Assembly: GCF_900110875.1 (NCBI RefSeq)
Contig: NZ_FOFM01000001.1
Span: forward strand, 62,001-126,000
Length of the DNA: 64,000 nt
From: Pseudovibrio axinellae
GTDB lineage: Bacteria > Pseudomonadota > Alphaproteobacteria > Rhizobiales > Stappiaceae
Direction: 5' to 3'
Shown here: piece after piece, positions 29,253-37,520 of the stretch
Position numbering within the stretch: position 1 is the stretch's first letter
Layout of the letters: each line of letters starts with the position of its first letter
Program-made: the position numbers and the translations under genes
The notes under the pieces: model-generated
Told to the model about the DNA's origin: nothing
What the model saw: the letters and a program-made list of their open reading frames with translations, nothing else
Databases searched by the model: none

Positions 29253-30197
29253 TCACGCGTTTGCTTTGCCACGGCTGTCGACGACAACCGCCAGAAGGAT
29301 AACCGCACCCTTTGCGATCATCTGATAGTAGGATGAAACATCCATAATATTCAGTGCGTTGTTCAACACACCGATGATTAAGGCACCAATAATAGTGCCG
29401 AAAACTCGTCCCTTGCCGCCTGCAAGGCTCGTGCCCCCGAGAACGACTGCTGCGATTGCATCCAACTCGTAGCCAAGACCGGCTGTTGGTTGAGCGGATT
29501 CGAGACGGGCAGTCAGGATGATGCCTGCCAGTGCAGCGAGCGCTCCGCTCAAAGCATAAACAAGGATTTTGACTTTTTTGACGTTGATGCCAGACAGACG
29601 TGCCACATTCTCGTTGCCACCAATGGCATAAACATAACGTCCAAAACGGGTCTGACTCAGGATGAACCAACAGATTGCAAAAATCACAATCATCAAGATG
29701 ACTGGGTGTGGAATGCCAAAGATGTAACCAGCTCCAAATTGATAGAAGCTTTCGGCAACATCATGGGAACCCGTTGAGACAGGGCGTCCCTGAGTATAGA
29801 CGAGCGTTGCACCACGGATCATGGTCATGCCAACAAGCGTGGCAATGAATGGCTGTACATTAAAGTAGCTGATGATAACGCCACTTGTCGCGCCCAGCCC
29901 TGCACCCACCATAATTGTCGCAAAAAGAGCAACAACAAGCGGGGTATCCATACCGATAAGACTTGCGCAAATCGCCCCGGCGAACGCCAAAATGGACCCA
30001 ACAGAAAGGTCGATACCTGACGTTAAAATAACAAAGGTCATGCCCATCGCGATGACCGCGTTGATGGACGTTTGGCGCAAGATGTTGAGCATATTGTCAA
30101 CACCAAGGAAGTTAGCATTCGCGAAAGACACGGCGGCCATCAGGATAATCAGGCCAATCAGAGACTTATTTTCACTGATAAAGTCGTTGAGCTTCAT
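29253..30197 (-). CDS. rbsC: Ribose ABC transporter permease RbsC
   Basis: This 314-residue inner-membrane permease has eight to ten hydrophobic helices. It shows the signature ILTSGIDLSVGSILAFAG (about residues 58-75) and the cytoplasmic coupling motif GGNENVARLSGINVKKVK (about 192-209). It lies between rbsA and rbsB, with five bases between rbsA and its start. Confidence 0.95.
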   Translation of the reverse strand: MKLNDFISENKSLIGLIILMAAVSFANANFLGVDNMLNILRQTSINAVIAMGMTFVILTSGIDLSVGSILAFAGAICASLIGMDTPLVVALFATIMVGAGLGATSGVIISYFNVQPFIATLVGMTMIRGATLVYTQGRPVSTGSHDVAESFYQFGAGYIFGIPHPVILMIVIFAICWFILSQTRFGRYVYAIGGNENVARLSGINVKKVKILVYALSGALAALAGIILTARLESAQPTAGLGYELDAIAAVVLGGTSLAGGKGRVFGTIIGALIIGVLNNALNIMDVSSYYQMIAKGAVILLAVVVDSRGKANA

Positions 30198-30202
30198 CTG
30201 TT

Positions 30203-31696
30203 TTATCCGTTTGTTTGGCCTGCGACTGCGCAGCGCATAATGTTTTCTTGTGTTGCTTCGTCACGGTCAAATGAGCCGGTAAGCTTACCATCGGACAAGA
30301 CGAGGATGCGATCAGAGATGCCCAGAAGTTCTGGCATGTCCGAGGAAATCAGAAGAATACAGAGGCCTTCTGCTTTCAGTTTATTGATGAGTGTGTAGAT
30401 CTCACGCTTAGCGCCAACATCGACCCCGCGTGTTGGCTCATCTAAAATCAGAACCTCAGGCTCCGGCACCAAAGACTTGGCGATAGAGACCTTTTGCTGA
30501 TTACCCCCAGACAAGTTGGAGATAATGGTGCTAGCGTCTCTGGTCTTGATAGCAAACGCTTCGATATATTCGCTTATCGTTACTGCTTCAGAGGTTTTAT
30601 TTACAATACCCAAGGTGTTGCAGAAGCGATCCAGCCCTGTAAGAGACATGTTGGACCCAAGTGATTGAGACTGAACCAACCCTTCTTGTTTGCGATCCTC
30701 CGTGACGTACCCAATTTTCGCCTTCACCCCATCTTGAGGTGACTTCAGGCTAATCTCTTGACCATCAATTTTGACGGACCCGCCTCTGATTGGGTTCGCA
30801 CCAAAAATTGCTTTTGCGAGCTCGGTACGACCTGCGCCAACAAGGCCTGCAAAACCAACAACCTCACCGGCATTTGCCGTGAAAGAAATTTCTTTCGCAC
30901 CTCGGGCTGTGAGTTTATCAACTTCGATGCGCACGTCGCCAGGCTCTGCAGGAACGAACGGGTATTGATCTGATAATTCGCGACCCACCATGTGACGGAT
31001 CAGATCATCCTCCGAAATATCGGCGACCGCTCCCTGGTGAACCATCTGGCCATCACGCAAGATTGCAATATCATCGCACATTTGGAAAATCTCACCCAGT
31101 CGATGAGAAATGAAGACCAGACCTTTACCCTGAGCACGAAGCTCATCAACAACCTCAAACAGGATGGCAGTTTCAATGTCTGTGAGCGCATCAGTTGGCT
31201 CGTCCATGATGATCACTTCAGCGTTCAATGAGAGTGCTTTAGCAATCTCAACCATTTGCTGTTGTGCGATGGAGAGTTTCCCCAATGGGGTCGTGGGGTC
31301 GATATCCTGCTTCAATTGAGCCAAATACTTCTTGGATTCACGCTGAACCACATCCCACTGGATTTTTCCCAGCTTGGTAGGTTCGCGGCCCAAATATATA
31401 TTCTCGGCAACGGAGAGGTCGGGCAAGAGGTTCAATTCTTGATGGATGATACCAATGCCAGCATCCATAGACTCCCGAGCGTTCGTGAACTCTACTTCGT
31501 GCCCCTTGTAAAATACCGTCCCTGCGTCTCGCTGATAGATACCAGAAATGATTTTCATCAGGGTCGACTTACCAGCCCCGTTTTCACCTGCGAGCGCGAC
31601 CACACGACCAGCGCGGATTGTCAAATCAACGGATTTAAGCACATTGATCCCGGAGAAGGATTTTTCAATTCCTTGAAGTTCAAGAAGGGTTGTCAC
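30203..31696 (-). CDS. rbsA: Ribose ABC transporter ATPase RbsA
   Basis: This 497-residue double ATPase of the sugar-importer class carries two nucleotide-binding domains. Domain 1 has Walker A GENGAGKST (about 38), signature LSIAQQQMVEIAKAL and MDEPTDALT. Domain 2 has the degenerate Walker A GLVGAGRTE that is normal for this class, plus LSGGNQQKVSIAKSL and LDEPTRGVDVG. It energises uptake through RbsC. One oddity is DAL in place of the usual SAL after MDEPT in domain 1. Confidence 0.95.
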   Translation of the reverse strand: MTTLLELQGIEKSFSGINVLKSVDLTIRAGRVVALAGENGAGKSTLMKIISGIYQRDAGTVFYKGHEVEFTNARESMDAGIGIIHQELNLLPDLSVAENIYLGREPTKLGKIQWDVVQRESKKYLAQLKQDIDPTTPLGKLSIAQQQMVEIAKALSLNAEVIIMDEPTDALTDIETAILFEVVDELRAQGKGLVFISHRLGEIFQMCDDIAILRDGQMVHQGAVADISEDDLIRHMVGRELSDQYPFVPAEPGDVRIEVDKLTARGAKEISFTANAGEVVGFAGLVGAGRTELAKAIFGANPIRGGSVKIDGQEISLKSPQDGVKAKIGYVTEDRKQEGLVQSQSLGSNMSLTGLDRFCNTLGIVNKTSEAVTISEYIEAFAIKTRDASTIISNLSGGNQQKVSIAKSLVPEPEVLILDEPTRGVDVGAKREIYTLINKLKAEGLCILLISSDMPELLGISDRILVLSDGKLTGSFDRDEATQENIMRCAVAGQTNG

Positions 31697-31738
31697 TGGG
31701 TGTCCTCTCCCAAAGCCCGATTAATTCCCGAATTCTCT

Positions 31739-32158
31739 TTAGAACGTTACGCCTGAATAGAAAATTACATTAGCATAAGGTGTGCACTCTCCCGTACGCA
31801 CCACCGCCCGGCATTTTCCGGTCAGTCGCTTGAATTCCTCGTGAGAGACGATCGTTGTCTCTACACTTTTGCCTTGGTTTTTCGAGACCTCAGAAATGAA
31901 TGATAGCAACCGGAGATGAAAAGCAGGTTGCTGCTCAATCAATTCCTCAGCTACGGCAATCCGCTCGATTTGCATTTCTTCCGAGATGGCAGCAGCCGTC
32001 TCCAACATGCCTGGGAGACCTCGTGTTATCGCAAGATCAATCCGTTCCACATTGTCGGAGATCGGGAGTCCGGCATCACCAACACACAGACCATCGCCAT
32101 GGCCCATCTGCGAGATAATGTTGGAGACCGGAGCGTTTAAAAGTACGCCCTTCTTCAT
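31739..32158 (-). CDS. rbsD: D-ribose pyranase RbsD
   Basis: RbsD interconverts the pyranose forms of ribose so that ribokinase receives its substrate. The 139-residue protein begins MKKGVLLNAPVSNIISQMGHGD, with the catalytic His in MGHGD (about residue 20), and ends with RTGECTPYANVIFYSGV, the family signature with its Tyr and Asn. It is the first gene of the operon, 50 bases downstream of the palindromic operator. Confidence 0.95.
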   Translation of the reverse strand: MKKGVLLNAPVSNIISQMGHGDGLCVGDAGLPISDNVERIDLAITRGLPGMLETAAAISEEMQIERIAVAEELIEQQPAFHLRLLSFISEVSKNQGKSVETTIVSHEEFKRLTGKCRAVVRTGECTPYANVIFYSGVTF

Positions 32159-32208
32159 TGCAGCAGTTCCTCCGCGCTGTCTCGATTGGTAGCAAGATAT
32201 CAGGTAAG

Positions 32209-32252
32209 AAATCTACGCGCAACCGTTTGCGCAAACGGTTGCGCGTAGATTT
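32209..32252. promoter_or_regulatory. Perfect 44-bp palindrome, probable double RbsR operator
   Basis: Two 22-base arms (32209-32230 and 32231-32252) are exact reverse complements with no spacer. Inside lie two LacI-type sites, GCGCAACCGTTTGCGC (32217-32232) and GCGCAAACGGTTGCGC (32229-32244). Each is itself a palindrome with one mismatch; their centres are 12 bp apart and they share GCGC. LacI-family operators have CG at the centre, as both of these do. The element lies just upstream of rbsD, where an RbsR operator is expected. Confidence 0.8.
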
Positions 32253-32881
32253 TGGAGAATTTGACCTGTTTAGAATGTTGAGCATGCATCAGTGAAATAC
32301 CTCGAAACCGCAAAAATATCAGAGCATATATAGGATTTTTTGCACTTAGTTTGCAGCTCACAGGAGCCTCTGTAGCACTTACCTGTGACAAAATGCGCAT
32401 ATGTTTTGCCAAATCGTTTCTGGGGATATGTTGCATTCGCACATGGAGCTAAAAGTGACCTTACGGGAATCTTTTTCAAAGACGCTCATCTCGATGATTT
32501 TTAGTCAATTAAAAGCTGATGGCGGTAGCAGGTGAGCATTCTTCGTTCACGGTGCTCATGCATACTTTTTAAGGCTATTGAACAGATCATCAGCAGCGCA
32601 TCCCCGGCTGACGGGTGAGTTCACCACGCGACACAACTCACTTGCTGTTCCCATGCTCAAATTCTCTGCGTAGCGAGCCATTTACAGCATATTGGCTGAC
32701 TTGTTTAACAATCAAACAAAATTTGCAGCATCCAAAAAGCAAATCTCTAAGAGGGCTGTTTTATATTTCCGCTGAGTACGATTGCACATGGGTTCTTCCC
32801 TACTTCCTTTGTCAGCCTCCGTTGATGGTGTTGGGATATGTGCGGAAGTCTTCCATTTCCGCCGCAACATGAATGTAGATA
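32253..32881. other. Long intergenic region between the ribose operon and the T6SS island
   Basis: About 630 bases without a convincing gene. Short frames on both strands lack ribosome binding sites and recognisable products. The region must contain the minus-strand rbs promoter near the palindrome and a plus-strand promoter for the P450 gene. I could not place either with confidence. No long repeats or integration-site remnants were seen. Confidence 0.5.
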
Positions 32882-34267
32882 ATGGAAAACAGGACTTCCC
32901 TTTACCGACCACCAGCGCCCTATCCAGGAGAAGCAAAAGAAGGCTGGAGAGACTTCCGCAATTATGTAGGCTCAGATCCTTTAAGCATGATCCCAAAAGA
33001 GCTTTACGAATGCGCCGTTTTCCAGTTCGACGATGTGGAACCGCTCAAATTTCTTATCAATGAACCCAAACTTCTTTCACGGGTCCTTGAAGAGCAACGG
33101 GCTAGCTTTTCGAAAAGCGGCGGGCTCGCAGAGCTTATGAAACCAATCTTACATAATGGGCTGTTTTCTGCTGAAGGTGTCGATTGGAAAGACCAGCATG
33201 AAATGGTCACGCCGATTTTTTCGAATACCAGTGTGCGAATTTCGTTCGGCTACATTCAAGAAGCACTGAGCTCATTTGGAGAACGGTTGCAAGCTTATGC
33301 GGACAGTGGGAAGACTATTAAGCTTGCAGAGGAAATCAATTTCCTGATTGCAGATATCAATTTTCGTTGTGTATTTTCTAAGCCAATTGAAATTCAACTG
33401 GAGCACCAATGCTTTAACTCCATCATGAAATATGAGGAAGAGGTTACGGAAACAGCATCAGATCTTAATCAGCGTTATGGCAAATCTGAACCTGCATTTA
33501 CAGATGCTGCTTTGAAGACAGCGGAGGATGTGAGAAAGGTCATCTCCCAAATCATAGACGATCACATTCACAATAGACCGCCAAATTCGCAGAATTTCTT
33601 CCAAGTTCTCCAAAACGCACGCGTCCCTTCAACTGGTAAGCATTTTACAAGATCGCAGCTTATTGATCAGGTCGCGAGCATTTTCCTGTCCAGCCACGAA
33701 ACAACTTCTGCTGCTTTATGTTGGTCTATCTTTATACTTGCCCAGTGCCCAAAAATCGTTGAGCGCATTCGCTCTGAAGTCCAGATGGTCACCGCTTCTG
33801 CCCGTATCTCCTATGAGCATCTGCCTCGCCTGCGCTTTACACGCGATGTATTTAAGGAGGTCTTACGACTCTATCCGCCGGTCCTTTACCTGTCACGAGT
33901 TGCAAGAGAAGATACACTCCTGGGCAACACTCTAATTCCTAAAGAGTCGATGGTTATCATCAGTCCGTGGATTGTTCATCGGCACAATTCATTCTGGGAG
34001 AACCCGGACCAGTTTGACCCTGACCGTTTTTCACGAGGAGAAGCAAAGGCGACCCTTGGAAGCTACTTCCCATTTGGCCTTGGTCCACGCATGTGTACAG
34101 GAGCCAGCTACGTCACATTCCTAGGGATCAAGGTGATCGCACAATTGTGCACCATGTTCGACTTTGAAACGCTGAATACAGATGAAGTACGGCCAGACAG
34201 TTCTCTTTACTTAAAACCGTCCAGACCAGTTTTGTGCAAGGTGCACAAAAGGAAAAACAGCACCTAA
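32882..34267 (+). CDS. Cytochrome P450
   Basis: This 461-residue soluble P450 monooxygenase has no membrane anchor. The I-helix region reads FLSSHETTSAAL (about 265-276), where the usual A/G-G-x-D/E-T-T shows SSHETT. The K-helix ExxR is EVLR (about 328-331), the PERF-like segment is FDPDRFSRG, and the heme loop is FPFGLGPRMCTG with the ligand Cys near residue 412. The family form is closest to CYP4-like bacterial P450s. No ferredoxin partner gene is nearby. It lies 28 bases upstream of an unknown T6SS-island gene on the same strand and may share its transcript. The substrate is unknown. Confidence 0.9.
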   Translation: MENRTSLYRPPAPYPGEAKEGWRDFRNYVGSDPLSMIPKELYECAVFQFDDVEPLKFLINEPKLLSRVLEEQRASFSKSGGLAELMKPILHNGLFSAEGVDWKDQHEMVTPIFSNTSVRISFGYIQEALSSFGERLQAYADSGKTIKLAEEINFLIADINFRCVFSKPIEIQLEHQCFNSIMKYEEEVTETASDLNQRYGKSEPAFTDAALKTAEDVRKVISQIIDDHIHNRPPNSQNFFQVLQNARVPSTGKHFTRSQLIDQVASIFLSSHETTSAALCWSIFILAQCPKIVERIRSEVQMVTASARISYEHLPRLRFTRDVFKEVLRLYPPVLYLSRVAREDTLLGNTLIPKESMVIISPWIVHRHNSFWENPDQFDPDRFSRGEAKATLGSYFPFGLGPRMCTGASYVTFLGIKVIAQLCTMFDFETLNTDEVRPDSSLYLKPSRPVLCKVHKRKNST

Positions 34268-34295
34268 TCGCATGCTAAAACGTCGAGGTTACCCG

Positions 34296-35471
34296 ATGGA
34301 TCCCAAGGAACTACAGCAGTTAAAAGCAAGCATACAGAAAGCGCGCCGGCAGCCCGTCAACTTTGCGTATTCACCGAACAAGAACCCAAAAGAAGACGAT
34401 GCGTTGCTGCTTCACCCACGCAAGAAACCAAAAATGTTGCTTCTTGCAGTTAAGAAAGTGACGAAAAACCCAAAGAGTATGTGTGGGGAAGTCTCTATAA
34501 AAAGCAAGGACATGACGCTTCAGTGCATTGGTAAGCCACCTACTCAAGGGCTTATCAAGATGATGCGGAAGTTCCTTATTAGCCAAAAACTGACATTCAA
34601 AATTCACGTACTCGACGAAGACGGTGAAACTATTCATTCCGACCATCATGAAACTGAAGAGCATGAGAGCGAGGACATCATACTTAATGCATCCACGCAA
34701 GAAGATGATGAACTCACTTCTGCTGGAGCGACAGACACATTTGAGGAAGAGGAGCTGCAAACTAGAAGTACAGAAGACATAACAGAGGCACAGGAAGAAA
34801 AAACCACAGCGCAAGAAACCAGCGATGCCGCGGCTAAAAAAGATAACCAGGATCAGGCTTTGCGGGAAAAACTGACGGCGATCCTTTCCGCAACGGCGAA
34901 GAGAGTTGGCAAGGCCCTTGGAGATGATGAAGCGCTGGATAGCTCACTTAAGCAGAAGCTCGAAGAGCTCAAAAACTCAGTAAATAAACTCGATGAGAAA
35001 GCCACACAAGCTGGTGTGAAGGACATACTTGAGCTTCTAGCTCATCACCCAGGCGCACGAAAAGTAGATCAGAAAGAAGTCGCTGTGGCTGTGAAGGAAC
35101 TCCAGCTTCAGCGTAAGAACGTGGAAACCAATCTTGGGAGCCTGCTTTCCAGTTTAAAAAGCCACCCAGACCCACGCATGCGTCTCATAGCAGCGAAAGG
35201 CCCATCTCAAGCATTAATGGGTGATGCCAGTGTGTTGAAGGGGCATTTAGATGTGGTTATGGGTGACCTTAAAGCTTGGGGAGGCGCACCTGCAAACAAA
35301 CGTGATGCAGTTGCAAAAAAACTGTCCTCAAGCATTGCCACACTCAATACCCATATGAATTCCGATAATCTTATTAGCCTTCTAGAGAAAAACCCACTCG
35401 GCGTATCAGTTTCGATAAAGAAGCCTATTGCCGATGCTTTGAAAGGACTTGAGGAAAAGATTGCCACCTAA
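34296..35471 (+). CDS. Unknown three-part protein at the T6SS island edge
   Basis: I do not recognise this 391-residue protein. Residues 1-105 form a compact basic domain (NFAYSPNKNPKEDDALLLHP, then strands and a helix KMMRKFLISQKL). Residues about 110-195 are a Glu/Thr/Asp-rich low-complexity linker. Residues about 195-391 are helical and hold two related segments, one near 243-280 (DILELLAHHPGARK...) and one at the C-terminus (NLISLLEKNPLGVS...). The ATG at 34296 has GAGG seven bases upstream; an earlier ATG at 34272 lacks one. The C-terminal segment resembles the end of the 908-residue protein at 21053. The position next to tss genes suggests a T6SS cargo or accessory, which is inference. 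Confidence 0.7.
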   Translation: MDPKELQQLKASIQKARRQPVNFAYSPNKNPKEDDALLLHPRKKPKMLLLAVKKVTKNPKSMCGEVSIKSKDMTLQCIGKPPTQGLIKMMRKFLISQKLTFKIHVLDEDGETIHSDHHETEEHESEDIILNASTQEDDELTSAGATDTFEEEELQTRSTEDITEAQEEKTTAQETSDAAAKKDNQDQALREKLTAILSATAKRVGKALGDDEALDSSLKQKLEELKNSVNKLDEKATQAGVKDILELLAHHPGARKVDQKEVAVAVKELQLQRKNVETNLGSLLSSLKSHPDPRMRLIAAKGPSQALMGDASVLKGHLDVVMGDLKAWGGAPANKRDAVAKKLSSSIATLNTHMNSDNLISLLEKNPLGVSVSIKKPIADALKGLEEKIAT

Positions 35472-35545
35472 CCGAAACACTAACGAAGCCGCTTTAGCAT
35501 ATTGGCGGCTTAATCTTTCAAGATGGTACCAAAGGAGCATCTGCG

Positions 35546-36559
35546 TTGCCCTGCTTCTGTTTCTGCCCTGACATTTTACCCAATATCACCCTCAATCAGC
35601 TGGCTCCGTTAGTTATGAAAGCGGGTGAGGCAACCAAACTCCCCCGCATTAAAGGACCAGCCATCAAGGTCCCTCCTCCTCATTTATTATTAGGACTTCG
35701 CCCTTTCAATTTTCTGAGCCTTGCTCAATTTTTGCAATTAAACCAGAGCATCAACCACCGCCTTACGGCAGCGTCGGATCTGGCACTTACAACAACAGAG
35801 TCCACAACTTTGCCAGCGACCCATATCAAGCTCAAAAAACTTGCTCAAACTTCAGCGAAGTTCGTGTTGCCTTTTGCACTTAATCTGGCTGCACTCCCTG
35901 CGCACATTCTTGCAAAATTGGGACTGGCAGCGCAGCTTATTTTGCAAATCAAAGGCCTCGGGCTAAATCCATTCAATCTTCACCTAGGCAAACTCACGAT
36001 CATGCTTCCAAAAGCCAAACTAGCCCTGCCTTTGCTTGGTCTGGTCGATGTAGGTCTAAAACAAAAACTGAATATGAATGCCGAGGCCGATTTACGCGCC
36101 TTATCAAAAATGCTCGCTGACTTTGGTCGATTGAATCTTGGGTTTAAATTCGACCTGAAGGCAGCCTTTAAGATTCTGGCGGCCTTGAATGTGATAGGCC
36201 TTTTGCAGCAAGCGTTTGGGGAAAACCTATTTTCAGGAAACATAAAAGTCTGGGCACGTATTACTGCAAAGCTAAAGATCTTTTCAAAACTCCTCCCAAA
36301 GCTTGTATTGAAGTTGCCTGCCCTGAAGCTTGACCTAAGCAAACTGGGCCTGAAGGCACACCAAGTACACTGGCTTAAGAATGCCAACCGCATTTCGGTA
36401 CGAGCGACCGCCCGAGCTTCGCTGAAGGCATCAGCGCGTTTGAATGCAGCAGCATTTGCCAGAACTGAAGCTGCCATTGGCCTCACCTCCGCTTTGTCCG
36501 CTGCTCTCCACATAAAGCCTAGCTCGAATTGTTGTCGCCGCTGCGCGTTAGTATTCTAG
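35546..36559 (+). CDS. Cysteine-bracketed Leu/Ala/Lys-rich protein, unknown
   Basis: I do not recognise this 337-residue protein. It starts MPCFCFCP and ends SSNCCRRCALVF, so Cys clusters lie at both ends and none between. The body is strongly basic and rich in Leu, Ala and Lys, with repeated amphipathic patterns such as KLPALKLDLSKLGLKAH and LILQIKGLGLNPFNLHLGKL, and a final Ala/Arg/Ser-rich helix. Acidic residues are few. The start is TTG at 35546, supported by AAAGGAG 8 bases upstream. The 3' end overlaps the convergent kinase gene by 41 bases. A membrane-active or DNA-binding role is possible; both are speculation. Confidence 0.65.
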   Translation: MPCFCFCPDILPNITLNQLAPLVMKAGEATKLPRIKGPAIKVPPPHLLLGLRPFNFLSLAQFLQLNQSINHRLTAASDLALTTTESTTLPATHIKLKKLAQTSAKFVLPFALNLAALPAHILAKLGLAAQLILQIKGLGLNPFNLHLGKLTIMLPKAKLALPLLGLVDVGLKQKLNMNAEADLRALSKMLADFGRLNLGFKFDLKAAFKILAALNVIGLLQQAFGENLFSGNIKVWARITAKLKIFSKLLPKLVLKLPALKLDLSKLGLKAHQVHWLKNANRISVRATARASLKASARLNAAAFARTEAAIGLTSALSAALHIKPSSNCCRRCALVF

Positions 36560-37355
36560 AGCGTTCGCACGGAGCGTAACACGTCAGATTCCGAACAATA
36601 TCCTGCCAGTTTTCAGGTAATCGGGTGACACTTAAATTACCCTTTCGAAATAATTTTGCATCGTCATACGAGTTTTTGATGTGGTCATCGTATCCATATA
36701 TTTCTCGGATGATTAGACCCAGCGCATATAAATCGGCTTCCATCGAAATGGAATTTGTTCCCAATCCCAGTTGTTCTGGAGCGGCATAGCTTAAGTGAGC
36801 TGTGAAGCTGTTTTTGGGCCTTAAAAAAGGTAGTTCTTCGGCGAAGGCACAAAAGCCAAAATCAAGGAGGACAACTCCACATTCCCCTTCGTCACTCAGA
36901 AGAATGTTGTTTGGTGCAAGGTCAAGATGAGCGATCCCTTTATCATGGAGAAGATTGACGGTCATGACTAGGTTTTCGCATATCTGGCTCCGCTCTTCTG
37001 GAGACAAGACGTCCTTTGCTATGATTTCTGATAGGAGGCCTCCGTCAACCATCCTCAACCTAAGCCTGACCTCGCCTTGGCTTTCGCTTATGGCTACAAA
37101 CCTGGGTGCAATGAAGCCATCCAACTGCATCAACGCTTTCCTTTCGCGCAGCAGAGTCTGTTGGGAGAGGTCTGATGAAAGAAGTGTTTTTTCCGCAATC
37201 ATGCAGTTTGAAGTCGCACACCTGTAAAATCTAACTGTACTATTAGACGTGTATTTGCTTTGCACTTTCAAAAGACCCTCAAACTTCAGACCGGTGCTCG
37301 CGCACGATGCTATTTTTCCTTTTTTAGGCAACCAGTTAATAACGATATTTTCCAT
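36519..37355 (-). CDS. Serine/threonine protein kinase-like protein of the T6SS island
   Basis: This 278-residue protein is a cytosolic kinase domain without a membrane segment. The catalytic loop reads HLDLAPNNILL (about 144-154), the magnesium loop DFGFCAF (about 168) and the activation-segment end YAAPEQLG (about 190). A likely ATP-binding Lys sits in MIAEKTLL and the alpha-C Glu in LLRERKAL. The glycine-rich loop is not evident, and the usual HRDLKPEN Lys is Ala. Kinases of T6SS loci (PpkA) phosphorylate FHA proteins to trigger assembly, and an FHA gene lies at 54144. No PP2C phosphatase is seen in the window. It is divergent from tssA. Confidence 0.75.
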   Translation of the reverse strand: MENIVINWLPKKGKIASCASTGLKFEGLLKVQSKYTSNSTVRFYRCATSNCMIAEKTLLSSDLSQQTLLRERKALMQLDGFIAPRFVAISESQGEVRLRLRMVDGGLLSEIIAKDVLSPEERSQICENLVMTVNLLHDKGIAHLDLAPNNILLSDEGECGVVLLDFGFCAFAEELPFLRPKNSFTAHLSYAAPEQLGLGTNSISMEADLYALGLIIREIYGYDDHIKNSYDDAKLFRKGNLSVTRLPENWQDIVRNLTCYAPCERSRILTRSGDNNSS

Positions 37356-37520
37356 TCAATCCTTACCGTACACACAATGACATGACCTCACGGAATATTA
37401 TAGTTTTATATTGAGTGGCACCCCTACTCCATTAGAAAACTGCCGGTAATGAGCGCACATACTTGGCAGATATCAGGCCATCATTCCCAATGCGCAGCAG
37501 CAAAGCGGGACAGATTTCGA

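Noticed and set aside
32253-32881. Integration scar or mobile-element border next to the T6SS island
   Set aside because: No tRNA gene, integrase, transposase fragment or terminal repeat could be found on either side.
36530-36559. C-terminal CALVF of the 35546 protein as a prenylation box
   Set aside because: A CaaX box needs the Cys exactly four residues from the end; here it is five, so the similarity is accidental.
37380-37450. TGGCAC in the kinase-tssA intergenic region as a sigma-54 promoter
   Set aside because: The -24 half looks right, but no TTGC-like -12 element occurs at the required distance.
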